A DNA stretch of 64,000 nucleotides, taken from assembly GCF_047948215.1 (NCBI RefSeq), contig NC_134464.1, positions 32,115,020-32,179,019 of the forward strand. The letters are read 5' to 3'. Below, piece by piece: positions 21,703 to 33,110 of this stretch. Below the pieces are notes generated by a model. The model saw only the letters and a program-made list of their open reading frames with translations, had not been told where the DNA came from and made no database searches. The DNA comes from Lycorma delicatula (Eukaryota > Arthropoda > Insecta > Hemiptera > Fulgoridae). Numbering within the stretch: the first letter of the stretch is position 1; every line of letters starts with the position of its first letter. The position numbers and the translations under genes were made by a program.

Positions 21703-21915
21703 ATTTTAATTTAAATATATTGATTTATTAATAATTATTAACCACTGATTGTAAAAACATTTTTACGATAAATAATAATTCAATAAAAAAAATATAATGA
21801 AAAATATCCGAAATTATTTATTAATGAAATAAAATTTTATGTACTTTTAAAATTGAGTATATGCAATTTAGAAGACGTACAAGGAAGTCATGTGGTGGTC
21901 AATCAGATTTTTTTA
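21703..21915 (+). repeat. RepA copy, right part after FB1
   Basis: AATTTAAATATATTGATTTATTAATAATT resumes the RepA order seen at 63.5 kb, and the copy ends ACGTACAAGGAAGTCATGTG and CAGATTTTTTT at about 21900-21917. Confidence 0.85.
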
Positions 21916-21917
21916 AT

Positions 21918-22779
21918 TACGTAATTTATAAATTAATTATTTGATCTTATTTATATGACTAACTAAACCCTTTCTTCGGTTCAATCGCGGAAATATTTTA
22001 ATATATTAACTCGAATCTATATTTATACGAAATAACAATTACTAACTATTCATTCATCATATCTCTTAAACCATAGGTCCTAAATAGTTTGGTTTCTTTT
22101 ACTACCAAGAAACCATCTAAAGAAGCTTATTGAAATGTTCAACTCCAAACTGGGTTAAAAGGGGCTTATATCCTCTAAAGGGAGATTAAGCGCATAATCG
22201 TTAGGCTTTCTTGGGTTAATGGTTAAAACATAGGTACAAAATTTACTGAAAATCCTTATGACCATCTAAGATTAGGTTTTATGTAATAGTTTAATTTTGA
22301 ACATGATATTATTTTCCAATCTATTTGGAAATAGTGTAAAAAAAATATCATCATCATGTCCGTATATGTATTTATTTTTGCCGTTCAATTTTATTATCAA
22401 TTACTAAAAATAATAAAAGATATTAATTGAGAAATAAACAGAAGTTATAAAGCACTATAAAATAATATTTTTTATGCGAAATTTGGAATAAGAATAAAAG
22501 TAAAAAAAAGAATCAAAACTTCCAATCCAGCCTGCCGATCAGTTTGGTTTGAGGTTTAAATAATTTGTAACTTAATTTATGCTTTCTATTTGGTTTGCTT
22601 AGCACAAGAAACTTACTTGTGTAACTATTTATTTGTAAACAGAAATTCCTGGAAGTACTTATTATAAATAACTTATTTGTGTTAATATTTTATAATTTCA
22701 TAAATACTGTTTATTCGTAGAATTGTTTATTCTTTCTTTTGTTTATGTAAAACAGCTAACATAAGACCATGCAAATATA
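21918..22779. other. AT-rich DNA, nothing recognised
   Basis: No gene, repeat or RNA feature could be supported here. Confidence 0.5.
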
Positions 22780-23300
22780 ATGTCTTTGTAGCTTCTTTTT
22801 TCTTCTTCCATACGTTTCTAATTTTGTTAGCACAACTTTGTTTTTTCTCATCTGTCTATTTTTTCTTGTTCTTTTTTCTGCCGCAACAGCTTCAACATTG
22901 CAAATTATTCTTCGGAAGTTAATCGAAATAGTTTTCTTTTTTCAAGCCTATCCTTTGCAGGTTCTCTTCCATTCTTTCAGGTAATTTGATTTGACTCTCA
23001 TGTTTCACAGCCTATAAAATATTTGTTCAATTAAATCTGTTTAGGTCCATTCTGATCATATGCCCCATAAAATTTAACCTTTTTTTTCTTTTCGCTGTTT
23101 CTAAGTCTTTTTGATTTTTCTAGATATTCTTGTTAGATTTCAGTATGTGTCCTTCTTCTGTTACCTTTGGACCATGAATTTTCCTTAGTAAACTTCTTTC
23201 GATTTTGAGCAAATTTTCGAGGTTGGTTAAGTGTAATATCTTATAATTCGTCCTGTCCATATGCTCCAAGAAATTTATTATTGAAATTCTTTTTTACGTA
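22780..23300 (-). pseudogene. LINE-b relic, C-terminal end
   Basis: Read on the minus strand with several frame changes. The pieces NLENLLKIERSLLRKIHGP, RLNFMGHMIRMDLNRF and LPERMEENLQRIGLKKENYF follow the order usual for the region after the reverse transcriptase in some LINEs: a segment that ends in 'RKI(L/H)GP', then 'GH(I/M)xRM', then a Trp/Glu-rich tail. Many stops interrupt it. The same family appears at 42.6-43.5 kb with its RT motifs. It has no intact frame and no poly(A) that can be identified in the T-rich flank. Confidence 0.55.
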
Positions 23301-23900
23301 CAATCTTATTTATATGTTTACTGATAGTTGTTTAAAAATCGAAGTGGCAGACTAGTTTTCGATTTTAAGTAACATTTTTTGCAAAGGTTTTTGAAGCGGG
23401 TAATCATGTCTCCCAATTTCTTTCTATTAAATAAGATAGGCATAAATCCAAACGTTCGTGAAAATCTGGGGTAACTAATTCCATGTATTTTGAATGAATA
23501 AGACTTTTCAGTATGAATAAACAATATATCATTCAAAAGAAAGCAAACAAATATTTTGTTAGTACAAAAAAAAAAATTATTTGGTAAATATTAATTAAAA
23601 ATAATCATTTATTAATATTTTTTTAATTAAAACAAAATTGGAAATATTCAGTCTCCTGAAATTTTAACAAAAGTAATAATAAATACTTAAATATTATTTA
23701 ATTGACAATTTATTTATACAAACATAAACGTAAAACGTTTTGCAAATTAAATTCATACGAAGTACGTGAATTTGATATGTACTACTAAATTTAAAATAAA
23801 TTATATATCACAACTTATTAACTGATGATAGATTTTATTAAACTGGCGCTGACCGCTAAATAACATCCTCGAGCTTAAAAAAGAATCGTGAAATTATATA
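23301..23900. other. AT-rich DNA, nothing firm
   Basis: A 72-codon minus-strand frame at 23318-23536 has no recognised domain; it may be more of the LINE-b relic. Confidence 0.4.
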
Positions 23901-23906
23901 TACATA

Positions 23907-24350
23907 GTGAATCATGAAGTTCTCCCGGGACTTTTCATAATCTATTCTACTCGTGAATATAATGGAGAAAGTTCATACATATGTCCTAAAATGGTCCGTT
24001 TGCAAGTTACGGCTAGTGAAAGATTTCGCTCGGATTTTAGCAACCCGGTTAAATAAGGTCATCCTGAAGTTTAGCATCTCCGGTTTAATAAGGTCGTCCT
24101 GAAGTTTAGCAACCCCCGGTTAAATAAGGTCGTCCTGAAGTTTAGCAATCCCCGGTTAAATAAGGTCGTCCAGAAGTTTAGTAAGCCCCGGTTAAATAAG
24201 GTCGTCCTGAAGTTTTCAGCACGTTAATTAAGGACGAATTGGTAATTTTTTTATGGTTTTAGACCTGAAAAGTCGATAAAATAGGTCTAAAACCGTATCT
24301 TCAGTAGTTTTTGACAAATTTCAGGTGAAAACAAAATAGATTTTCGTGAG
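23907..24350 (-). repeat. RepD copy 1, with expanded minisatellite
   Basis: Minus-strand copy of a family also at 25955-26330 and 41180-41695. Landmarks are AGTTCTCCCGGGACTTTTCA at the left, then CTAGTGAAAGATTTCGCTCGGA, the minisatellite, and ACCTGAAAAGTCG/TTTCAGGTGAAAAC at the right. No ORF. It is likely a non-autonomous DNA transposon. Confidence 0.65.
24036..24212. repeat. Minisatellite, five 34-36 bp units
   Basis: Units start at 24036, 24070, 24105, 24141 and 24177. Each has the form TTTAGCAA(C)CCCCGGTTAA followed by ATAAGGTCGTCCTGAAG. Units 3-5 are 36 bp and differ at one to four positions; units 1 and 2 are shorter and more diverged. The corresponding segment is single copy in the other RepD elements. 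Confidence 0.95.
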
Positions 24351-24651
24351 GATTTAATTATCCGCATTAGGGATGCGGCTGAGCAATTTAAGGACAGCCC
24401 TGAAGAACTAAAAAGAGCAACAAAAGAAGGATACCTAGAAATGTATTGAAAAAAGCGCTAATTTTTGAACATTTATTGTAAACTGGTACGGATAATGCAC
24501 TTTTGACTAGTGTACTGCTTCTAAATCGAATTAGATTTTTTCTAACTTCTATTTGTTCATTCAACTTATTTTACACCATTTCGTTCAGATACAAATTCTC
24601 TACAAGTTCTGTTATTACCCATCTAACGAAATTGTTTTACGTCACATAAAA

Positions 24652-24790
24652 AATTTGATGAGGACACCACAGGACTTCCTTGTCCTCCTATTAAATTACA
24701 TATAAACATTTTTTTTAAATGAAAAGTACATAAAATTTTATTTCATTGATAACTTCTGATATTTTTTTATGTTTTTTTTTATTGTTATTA
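24652..24790 (-). repeat. RepA copy, one end, broken by mariner
   Basis: TTTGATGAGGACACCACAGG and ACTTCCTTGT mark the RepA terminal block; the copy runs to ATTGTTATTA at 24790. The opposite end is at 25545-25668. Confidence 0.8.
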
Positions 24791-24792
24791 TA

Positions 24793-25543
24793 CGAGGGTT
24801 ATTTTTTTTCAAGGTCCGATCGGTCACGAAATTAAAACCACAGTGAAAATAAAAACTTTTTATTTGTAACTAGTACTTACATAGTTACGCTATTTCTCTA
24901 CATAGTCGCCACTCCGATCTAGACATTTGTCGTAGCGTGGTACCAACTTTCCAATACCCTCTTCATAGAACGGAGCCGCCTGTGTTTCCAGTCATGTTCC
25001 TACGCTGGTCTGCAGCTCGATGTCTATGCAAAAATATTGTCCTCCTAGCCAGCATTTCATGTGAGCAAAGATGAGAAAATCGGATGGAGCCAAGTGTATG
25101 GTGGGTGATCAAACACTTCCCGACGAAAACGCTGCAGGAGCTTCTTTGTTACAACTGCATTGTGCGGCCGAGCATTGTCATGGAGAAAGACAATGCCTGA
25201 TGGCAACAGTCATTTCCGCTTATTCTGAATTGCCCTTCGTAGACGTTGAAGAGTCACGCAGTATGAGGCTGCAGTGATAGTCGTGGCACGTTCCATGAAT
25301 TCCACCAAGAGAACTACATTCCGGTCCCGGAACAAAGTAGCCATACACATTCTGTTGGAGAAGGTTCGCTTGAACTTCTTTGGTTTACTGGAAGAATGAG
25401 AATGCATCCACTGTTTGGATTGTTCTTTTTTTTCTTTAGTTTCGAAATGGACCCATGTCTCGTCCCCTGTGACAATTTTGTTCAAAAAAATCTTCTCCTT
25501 CATTGTGGTAGCGATGGAGAAACGTTAGGGAGGCGTCCATTCA
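24793..25543 (-). pseudogene. mariner-family transposase remnant 1
   Basis: A TA at 24791 is followed by CGAGGGTTATTTTTTTTCAA, the element's end. On the minus strand the transposase reads GDETWVHFETKEKKEQSKQW (first catalytic Asp), SKPKKFKRT, MATLFRD and MERATTITAASYC, and then, after a frame change, HDNARPH (second catalytic Asp). Near the C terminus the pieces PSDF and KCLDRSGDYVEK are seen. This is the mariner DD34D layout, here without the N-terminal helix-turn-helix half. Frameshifts and an early stop make it inactive. The element lies inside a RepA copy, and its 5' half was lost at the 25543 junction. Confidence 0.85.
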
Positions 25544-25544
25544 C

Positions 25545-25668
25545 GTACGTACAGACGTCACGCCGAAGCTAGTCAAAATGGACTCAGGGATGGTCAAAAT
25601 GGATATTTCCGTTGAAATCTGCAAACCGAAATTTTTCGCGATTACTATAATACAAGGAAGTAAAAAGA
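25545..25668 (-). repeat. RepA copy, other end
   Basis: TACGTACAGACGTCACGCCG, CAAAATGGATATTTCCGTTG and TTTTTCGCGATTACT are RepA head landmarks on the minus strand. Together with 24652-24790 it is one copy interrupted by mariner 1, with the middle lost. Confidence 0.8.
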
Positions 25669-25907
25669 CCACATATTTGAGATATTTGTATCTTCAAGAT
25701 TTACTCTTCATTAAATAAATTCATTTTGATTATTCCTTTTTTGATAGCGGGTAATATTACCATTGTAAAATCTTTTCAAGTAACTTGAGCAGTAGGAGTT
25801 TTATAGACGAAAAAAATTACATTGTCAATAACCGATAAGAAGCGTTTTTTGTCGTTACTTAATACTGGATATTTTCATAGAATAATTATTATATAGATAT
25901 AGAATTT

Positions 25908-25953
25908 TTTTGCGATCACAATACTTCCTTTACTTCGTACAAGAAGGTAAAAA
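25908..25953 (-). repeat. RepA head fragment
   Basis: TTGCGATCACAATACTTCCT and TTACTTCGTACAAGAAGG only. Confidence 0.7.
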
Positions 25954-25954
25954 C

Positions 25955-26330
25955 ACGGTTTTTTACCACAAATTATTTTTTTTCGCCACAAATATCTGAA
26001 TTTTAGCAGAAAATTCAGAAACCGTATCTGAAATATCTGAAAACTTCAGATACGGTTGGTTCTTGGACCTATTTTATTTGCATTTTTCAGGTCAAAAATC
26101 ATTAAAAAATTCAGTAATTCTGCCCTTTAATTAATGTTTTAAAAATTTCAACATGACCTCATTTCACCAGGGTATTTGAAATCCGAGCAAAATCTTTCAT
26201 TAGCCATAACTCACAAACGAAGCATTTTAGGACACATCTTTATTTTAACTTTTCCATTATTTTCACTAGTAAGATAAAAGTAAGTAAAAGTCCCGGAAGA
26301 ACTTGGTGATACAGCTGTTTTTATATACAT
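25955..26330 (+). repeat. RepD copy 2
   Basis: Opposite in orientation to copy 1. Landmarks are CAGATACGGTTGGTTCTTGG, TTTTCAGGTCAAAAATCATT, AACATGACCTCATTTCACCA, TTAGCCATAACTCACAAACG, CATTTTAGGACACAT and GTCCCGGAAGAACTTGG. Confidence 0.7.
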
Positions 26331-28754
26331 ATATATTTATACTTATTTTTTAATGTTTTTTCCGTAAAAAAAGCTTCATTAAATTTCTTTTTTTACGAAA
26401 ATTGGTGGATGTTACGCCTACAAAATTACTTTCTTGTATTTTAGATTAGAAAAAATATTTTGGATCGTACTTAAGTGCCAACATAACGTAGAGAGGGCGT
26501 TTATTATACCTCCATATAAAAAAAAATACAATTCTATGAAATTAATTCACCCGTTTTAATGTAACAAAAAAGTTTTCTATACTTAAATTCTGTACTGTCC
26601 TTTAAGGGTACATAAGAAAAAACAAACTCTATAATTAATTTTATATCTGATAAAAATGGCACCATTATCTTAATACGACAAGCCACTTCTTAAGAAATTA
26701 CAAGAGAAATGCATTAATAATGATTAAATAAATAAATTTATTGTAAATAAAAAGTATAACTTGTCATAAATAAAAGGAGATAATAACATTATTAATGAAA
26801 TAAAGAAAGTGTTTTTAGAAATTTTCAAGATGAAGAAGTTTGAAGTATGAATGAACTGTCAACAATAACAAGTGGGAGAAAAAACTGTCAAGAGATTATC
26901 TCAGTAAATCGTTAACAGACGAATCAAATGAATTCACAAGTAGAATAACGATAGAAAAGTTTTTTCTGAAAATTTTACCTCTTTTTCGAATTTGATAAAT
27001 GTGTTTTCTAATACAAATAAAACCATGTAACCGTGTGTGTGTGTATATATATATATATTCAATAATTTAAAAATAATACCCACAAATTAAACATTTGTGT
27101 GAGCGTACAATTCGAATTAATGTTAAATTATATTCTAAAATCTGTCACTAAGTAGAAAAACTTAAAACGATTAACTTTTACAATATGCTGATTAAATATA
27201 AATTCTGGAACCTGTGGAAGTATTCTTATCAGATTAAATACGTTCTATGCAGACAAAAAGTGAAGATAAATCTTTAATCACGAAAGATTAAAGATAGTTT
27301 TTTTATTACTGGGTAGACGAACACGCAGGTGTACAGAAACATAAATTTCAAGTGATTCACCAAAAAGAAATGAGGCTATCAAAGATTGATTGTATCGAGT
27401 GGTTAATGAGGCAAAAACATATTTTGTCTATTCCTCCTCTAATTGGAAGTAAAAAAGACAATTACTCCAATATATTGCTTCATGGAACATCAGTTTTTGA
27501 TGTGATCGGGTTCCTTACTTAGTGATTTATTTAAGATGATGCCCGCCTTCATTATGTAGAAAGTGTAAGCTATGAAGTTATCGACATGTTTCTGGACGTT
27601 TGATTAGATGAAAGGGCTCTGCAAAATACGGTATGATATCCTGGTCTCAATTCCTTTGATTTTAGCGTACAGAAAATTTTTAAGTACGAGATGTATTCTG
27701 TGAAAATCATAAATCTAAATTAATTTACAGAAAGGGTAACGATTGTTTTAAACGGTTAAAAATTGAAGAAATTCAATGAAACATGGTAAAACGTTTGAAA
27801 AAGTGGGTTGAGAGAAGGGGCGGATATATGGAGCATGTTTAATATTAAGGAAACGTACTATTCATCAGTTTTCGCATGGTTTAAGAAATTTATAGCTTTT
27901 TTGTATAATTTTTAAAGTCCACTTTTAAATAAATCTTATTATTTTTTTTTATATGTAAGACAATTTTAAATGTTTACTAATCATTAATAATATATAATAT
28001 TTAATATATAATACATTATCAAATTACTTGTAGAAAATTAAAATTTTTTGACTTGGTTACGACTAGGAAGCTCTGACTGCTAATGAATTTTTACGAGATT
28101 TTACACTTTTAGATGTTTTTTTTTCATTGTTGGGGTAATTCAGTTTTTATAATAGAAAATTTTCTATCGTTTAATAATCCTTCGTGAATTATTACAGGGC
28201 ACTAGTGAAGTTTCTTAAAATTTTAACAAAAAACGGTAGAGTACTTCAAAATTCGGTAAAACAACAGTTTCTCAAATTGTAACCAGTTCATGCAGACCGA
28301 ATCTAATATTTAATAAATAAAACATTTTATTTTCTACAGATTGCTGTCATTTATAACTAAAAAAAAAAACTGTCGTAATTTCATTCCAAGTCAATATTGT
28401 TTCATTTTTAAATCTGCATCACTCATGAAAAATCTTTTGAGTAAAGAATAAATGTTTAACATACCATAGTTTTAGCTTTGTACAAAATTGATTGTTTTAA
28501 AGTAATATAAGACATAGTTTAAAAATATCTAAACTATTTCAGGTTATTTCAAAATAAACTTTATTTTATAACATAAAGATAAGTGTGATAAATTTGATTT
28601 ATATCTACCCAGACAACATCTCTATAAAAAATTAAAAAAATAGATAAAATATTTCAAAATCGTTCATTTTTGCCAAAGTTATTGTGACAGAACTCTCATT
28701 TAAATAAAAATAAATAAATTAAATTAATAGAATCAATAGTTTTAATTTATATAT
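26331..28754. other. AT-rich DNA, no supported gene
   Basis: Includes a short GT/TA microsatellite at about 27034-27058. No named repeat or domain-bearing frame was found. Confidence 0.5.
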
Positions 28755-29020
28755 ATACTAACCGGGGTCTAGCCAGGGGACTCTGACTTCTGGATCCCCA
28801 ACGCGTTATTTAACCTCATGGTTGTGAGAATATTAAATATTTTACAAACACTCATTAAACAAAAGAAAATTAGTTATTTACTTCATTGTTTTTCTGTTGC
28901 CATGGTGATAGAAATAATTAATTTTTCTTTCTTTAATGAATATCTGAACCTCAAAGGGGCTAAGGCCTCGATCCATCGCTTAAAAACTTCCCTAGAAACA
29001 ATCAATTGTTCGATTGAGAG
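28755..29020. mobile_element. Helentron-like module, inverted copy of 8430-8690
   Basis: AACCGGGGTCTAGCCAGGGG, CCCCAACGCGTTATTTAACC, TTGCCATGGTGATAGAAATA and AAGGCCTCGATCCAT match the 8.43-8.69 kb block in reverse orientation at many positions. No ORF. Confidence 0.5.
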
Positions 29021-29050
29021 TAGATTGTTCTCGCTGGATGCTAATTGCCA

Positions 29051-29190
29051 GCCTCCGTGGACCGAGTGGTAGCGTCTCGGCCTTTCATCCGTAGGTTCGA
29101 ATCCCGGTCATGGCATTTTCACGCTCGCTACAAATCATTCATCTCATCTTCTGTAGTAGTATCTAACGGTAGAGCCGGAGGTTAAACACA
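29051..29190 (+). mobile_element. SINE2 copy, complete
   Basis: tRNA-like head GCCTCCGTGGACCGAGTGG (A box) and GTAGGTTCGAATCCCGG (B box), body with CATTCATCTCATCTTCTGTA, tail CGGTAGAGCCGGAGGTTAAA and an A-rich end. The putative anticodon region CTTTCAT resembles a TTC (Glu-type) arm, but the cloverleaf is imperfect. Confidence 0.85.
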
Positions 29191-31242
29191 CACAAAATAA
29201 AAAAAATGAAAAAAATAATGCTATTTCATACAGACAAACAGTTCCACAAACTTTCGCATTTTTAAGTAAGATGTGTATATATATGTATTTACATTTCTAC
29301 AACAAATTTCATAATTATACGTTAAACCATTCGAATATATAAAACAGATAATTGGGCAACAGGGAGAGAAAGCGTGAGAGAAAAACAAACAAACAAACAC
29401 ACACACACACTCAAAACAATTGCTTACAAAGAGATTATTTTATATTTGTTACCAGGAAAATTTTAAATAAGAAACCCAAAAATACGAGGGGAATGTACGC
29501 GGGCGTGTGGGATCTATTTCTTTTGAAAGATTGTAAAATTACTTTTTTTATAACTGTTTACAACCGGGAACGTAAAAGTACGTTTTAATTATTTATAAGT
29601 TAATTTAAATGATGACCAAATAACAGTTTAATGAAAAATATCTAAAAAAAAAGTAATAACAAAAAAACCCAGTAGTCGATAAAGTATCGTTTAATTTGTC
29701 ATTGCACGTTTTTAGTTGTTTTATTTATTTATGTACGTATGAATGTATTTGTATGCCCGATTGCGTACGTTTATATGTTCGTACATTTCTATTCATCACT
29801 AGTTAATTTGTTCTTCTATTTTCATATATATAAAAATACGTACAACCTTGTACTTTTGTTGGTCAATTTGAGTAAAAAAATAAACCAGTTTAATTACTAG
29901 TGAAAGATTGAAAGATAAACGCATTCAACTGATATATGTTTAATTCCTACTGAATACAAAAGCAGTCAACAGGTAATTGCAAAAAAAAATACCGTAATAC
30001 AAAAACTAATCTGTAACTGCCATTGGGAATCATGTAGGATAATGAAAAAATGTAATTGAAAAAAAAACGCCCACAAATAACGAATAAATGACTGTACAGA
30101 AACATTTTTTAGGGTAAACTTTCCTGTATATTTAGCATAAAGGCCGTATTTTAAAAAAATAATTTCAGAGGATATATATTACTGACGGATTATATATATA
30201 TATATATGACTTTTTTAAATTTATTATTTTTTTAATAATACCACGCACATAGTAATGCATTTTAATCTGTATAAAATAACCACACGGGGTCTATTTTGTG
30301 TATTTAATTGTATAAAGAAAAATTTTGTATTTAGTTCAGCTTATCTACATATATTTGGAATATAATATAAATATAATTTAGAATTATTGTTGTCGGTTTG
30401 TTTATTTTTACTTTAAAAAAGTGGCCGAATTGATTTAATAAAAATTACATGAATCAAATAAAAAAATTACACGCTTTTCCACCATAAATTACTGTAACTT
30501 ACAGCTTAACAAAATACCTCTTAAGATATTCGTTTGTATAGTTATCTATTTAACTAAATAGTTATAGTTTCTCAAACGGAAATACATATTTTTCTTTGTA
30601 TAATCTCTCGTTACTTACGTAAACTAGTTTACATTTAAACAACAAAATCCAGTAGATTGCAGTAAATCTTAATTAAGTTTATTTACTTAACGCTCAACTA
30701 TTTGGTATACTAATTAAGTTGATGTACTTGTAAACAAACGTATTGGCTTAAAATACACTATCGGAAATGCTTAAATTTTTAATCACGGTTTACCCTAAAA
30801 TAAAGGAATTTATAGTGAAATGAATGGACTAAATTAATTAGTAAAAACGTACTAAGAATTAATAGATTGTATAAAACATTTATCTTTAAACATTCTTTTC
30901 TAATCACGATTTTGTAAGCAGCTTACAAAGACTAAAATGCTACTTTAAAAAAAAAACAATTCTTGACTGAAATAGCTATTTAATGGACAATGGCCGGTAA
31001 ATGGAAAAACACGAATCTAAAAACAACCAGCCTGGGTGAGGATCGTGGAAAAAAATTAAATCAGTAAGCTGTTAATAGAGAATTTAAGTGTTTTACACGG
31101 TATAAAAGAAAGGTTATAAGCAGTAGTCAAAAACCTCATTTTATACTACTAAAAAATATACCCAAATTTTTTTAGTTTTTCATTATTATTTTGAAGACAA
31201 ATCTCGGTAATGATATATAATTTTTTAAATTAACAGAAATTA
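29191..31242. other. AT-rich DNA, no supported gene
   Basis: A GAGAGAAA/AAACAAAC/(CA)n low-complexity run lies at 29361-29411, and a (TA)n run at about 30190-30207. Confidence 0.5.
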
Positions 31243-31560
31243 TTAACCTCCTGGACCACCGTTAGGTATTACGGAAAGTAATTTTTTCCCTGACTCCTGT
31301 ATCGGCTCTTCAGCTAAGCATCGCAAGATATCCGGGTGTCTTTTTAACTCAAACGACTCTACCAATGGCAGGTCGGGTCGCCTGTTGGATCTTTTTGTTT
31401 TCCTTGCCCACTCTACTGATGGTACGCCGTCTCTGACGTCCCCCACCGGTCCCGGGATTTTTCATATCTTGCCTACTCTAATGGGGGTACACCATTTCTG
31501 GCTTCCCCCACCGGTTTCGGGGCAGGAAACATTTTTCATGCAGGAAATATTTTACCAAGG
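31243..31560 (-). repeat. GC-rich block with two-unit repeat and SINE-like tail
   Basis: On the minus strand it ends AATACCTAACGGTGGTCCAG and GAGGTTAA, the same tail as SINE2 and SINE1. Upstream are two 56-bp units (31402-31457 and 31467-31522), about three-quarters identical, each holding CCCCCACCGGT. A 67-codon minus-strand frame at 31243-31446 has no recognised domain. The best reading is the 3' end of a LINE whose tail the SINEs share, but no RT sequence is attached here. Confidence 0.45.
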
Positions 31561-33100
31561 TATCAGCTTCTACAGAAGCAACTTTTGCTTCAACGAGACA
31601 TATACGAGACGTTTCGATCGGCCATCCATTTTATTATTATTCCCAAAATGAGCTCAATCGGATAGAAATATTATTAGTAATAAGAAGGCAGTCTAAGAAC
31701 AGAATGACTATGTTTTTTTTAAAACGCTGTCAAAATAACACGTTAAAAACGATTCTATACTTCTATCAACCAAAATAAATTTGTGTTGATTGATTTTTTG
31801 AAGGAAATATTACCCCTTTTAGACACTCCTGGAATAGTTGGAATTATTTTCTCTTTGCCGCAAAGGATTGGATAATAGTTTTCTTGTTACCTATTATTAC
31901 AAAACGCCGATGATAATAATATTAGTTGGTACTCCGTTAATAAAATTATGTTACATTAATTGCTCTATTATCGTCCGCAGCCACTCTACCACAGCGCCAG
32001 TTATGAACCTACAACGAGCAACTTGTATTTATTTTCTTTCAAGATAATGATGATAAATCTATTTTTGAAGATTTCTCTACATATAACTCCATTTTTCTTA
32101 TTTAACCCAAATTTTATTTATTATAATTTTTTATCGTATTTCTTCATTCCCTTCTTGTAGAAAGGAAGAATATAATTACGATATTTTTCAAATTTTCAGG
32201 AATGCTATTTACTTAACCTTTGTTAAAAACTATCTATCCAAATTGATTTTTTTTTCAATCTAACAAGAAAAATTACAAAGAAAAAATATAGTTAGTAGCT
32301 AATCGTAAATATCCTTTTAATAACTTTTATGAGCGTTTAATACAGGCATTAAATCGAGTTTTAACATAAAACAGAAAAAAATTAAATATACTTCGCTCGT
32401 ATTCTCCTTCCAGTGGTTTAGTGAGAGTTTTAGTAATGAACTGGAACTTTTAAAAGAAATAAAGTCAAATCTATTCTGATACTAATTTAAGTCATTGTAC
32501 ATGGTAGACCATGAACTACTTTAATCAATTTTTAACTTCTGGGTATTTATTTCTTTTTCTAATAAGGTTATTTAAAACTGGTATGAAAACATAAATTTAC
32601 ATAATTACCGGTACGTTTATATACAGATTTGAATATATTATAAAACTTTTTCTTCATAAATTTTTCAATGTGCGTATTATACAAGCACGCGCTCTGGCAC
32701 CGTCGGTTTGAATATATATGTCCGTGAATCGTTATACTCGAGGAACAACAGTTAAAAAAATCAAACTTAAAAAACGTCTCCTTAGTGTTTTTGAGGAGTC
32801 AAAAAAAAAGATTATATACATTTTCTATTTTCCAGTTAAAAAAATTAAAAAGTGAATTTTGATCGGTAGCATTATAACAGTTTCTATCTATAAATAAAAA
32901 ATTCTCTTTTTATAAATAGAAGAATACATTTAAAAAAAATCTTATCAAAATATATGTATAGCCGAAAACATTACTGATCTTAAACAATTATTATAATTAT
33001 TAATACTTCACCCAATTTTTAATGACGACACCAATAAAGTTCATTAAAAATGATTACAGTTTGTTAAAACGGGGGAAAATATAAGATCAATTCTAAACAT
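31561..33100. other. AT-rich DNA, no supported gene
   Basis: No named repeat or domain-bearing frame was found between the GC-rich block and LINE-a copy 2. Confidence 0.5.
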
Positions 33101-33110
33101 GTCAAAAAAA

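Noticed and set aside
22780..23540. Host gene on the minus strand
   Set aside because: The pieces match the layout of a LINE C-terminal region also found at 42.6 kb, with many stops.
24036..24212. CRISPR array
   Set aside because: Units are contiguous with no unique spacers, and the setting is eukaryotic; it is a minisatellite.
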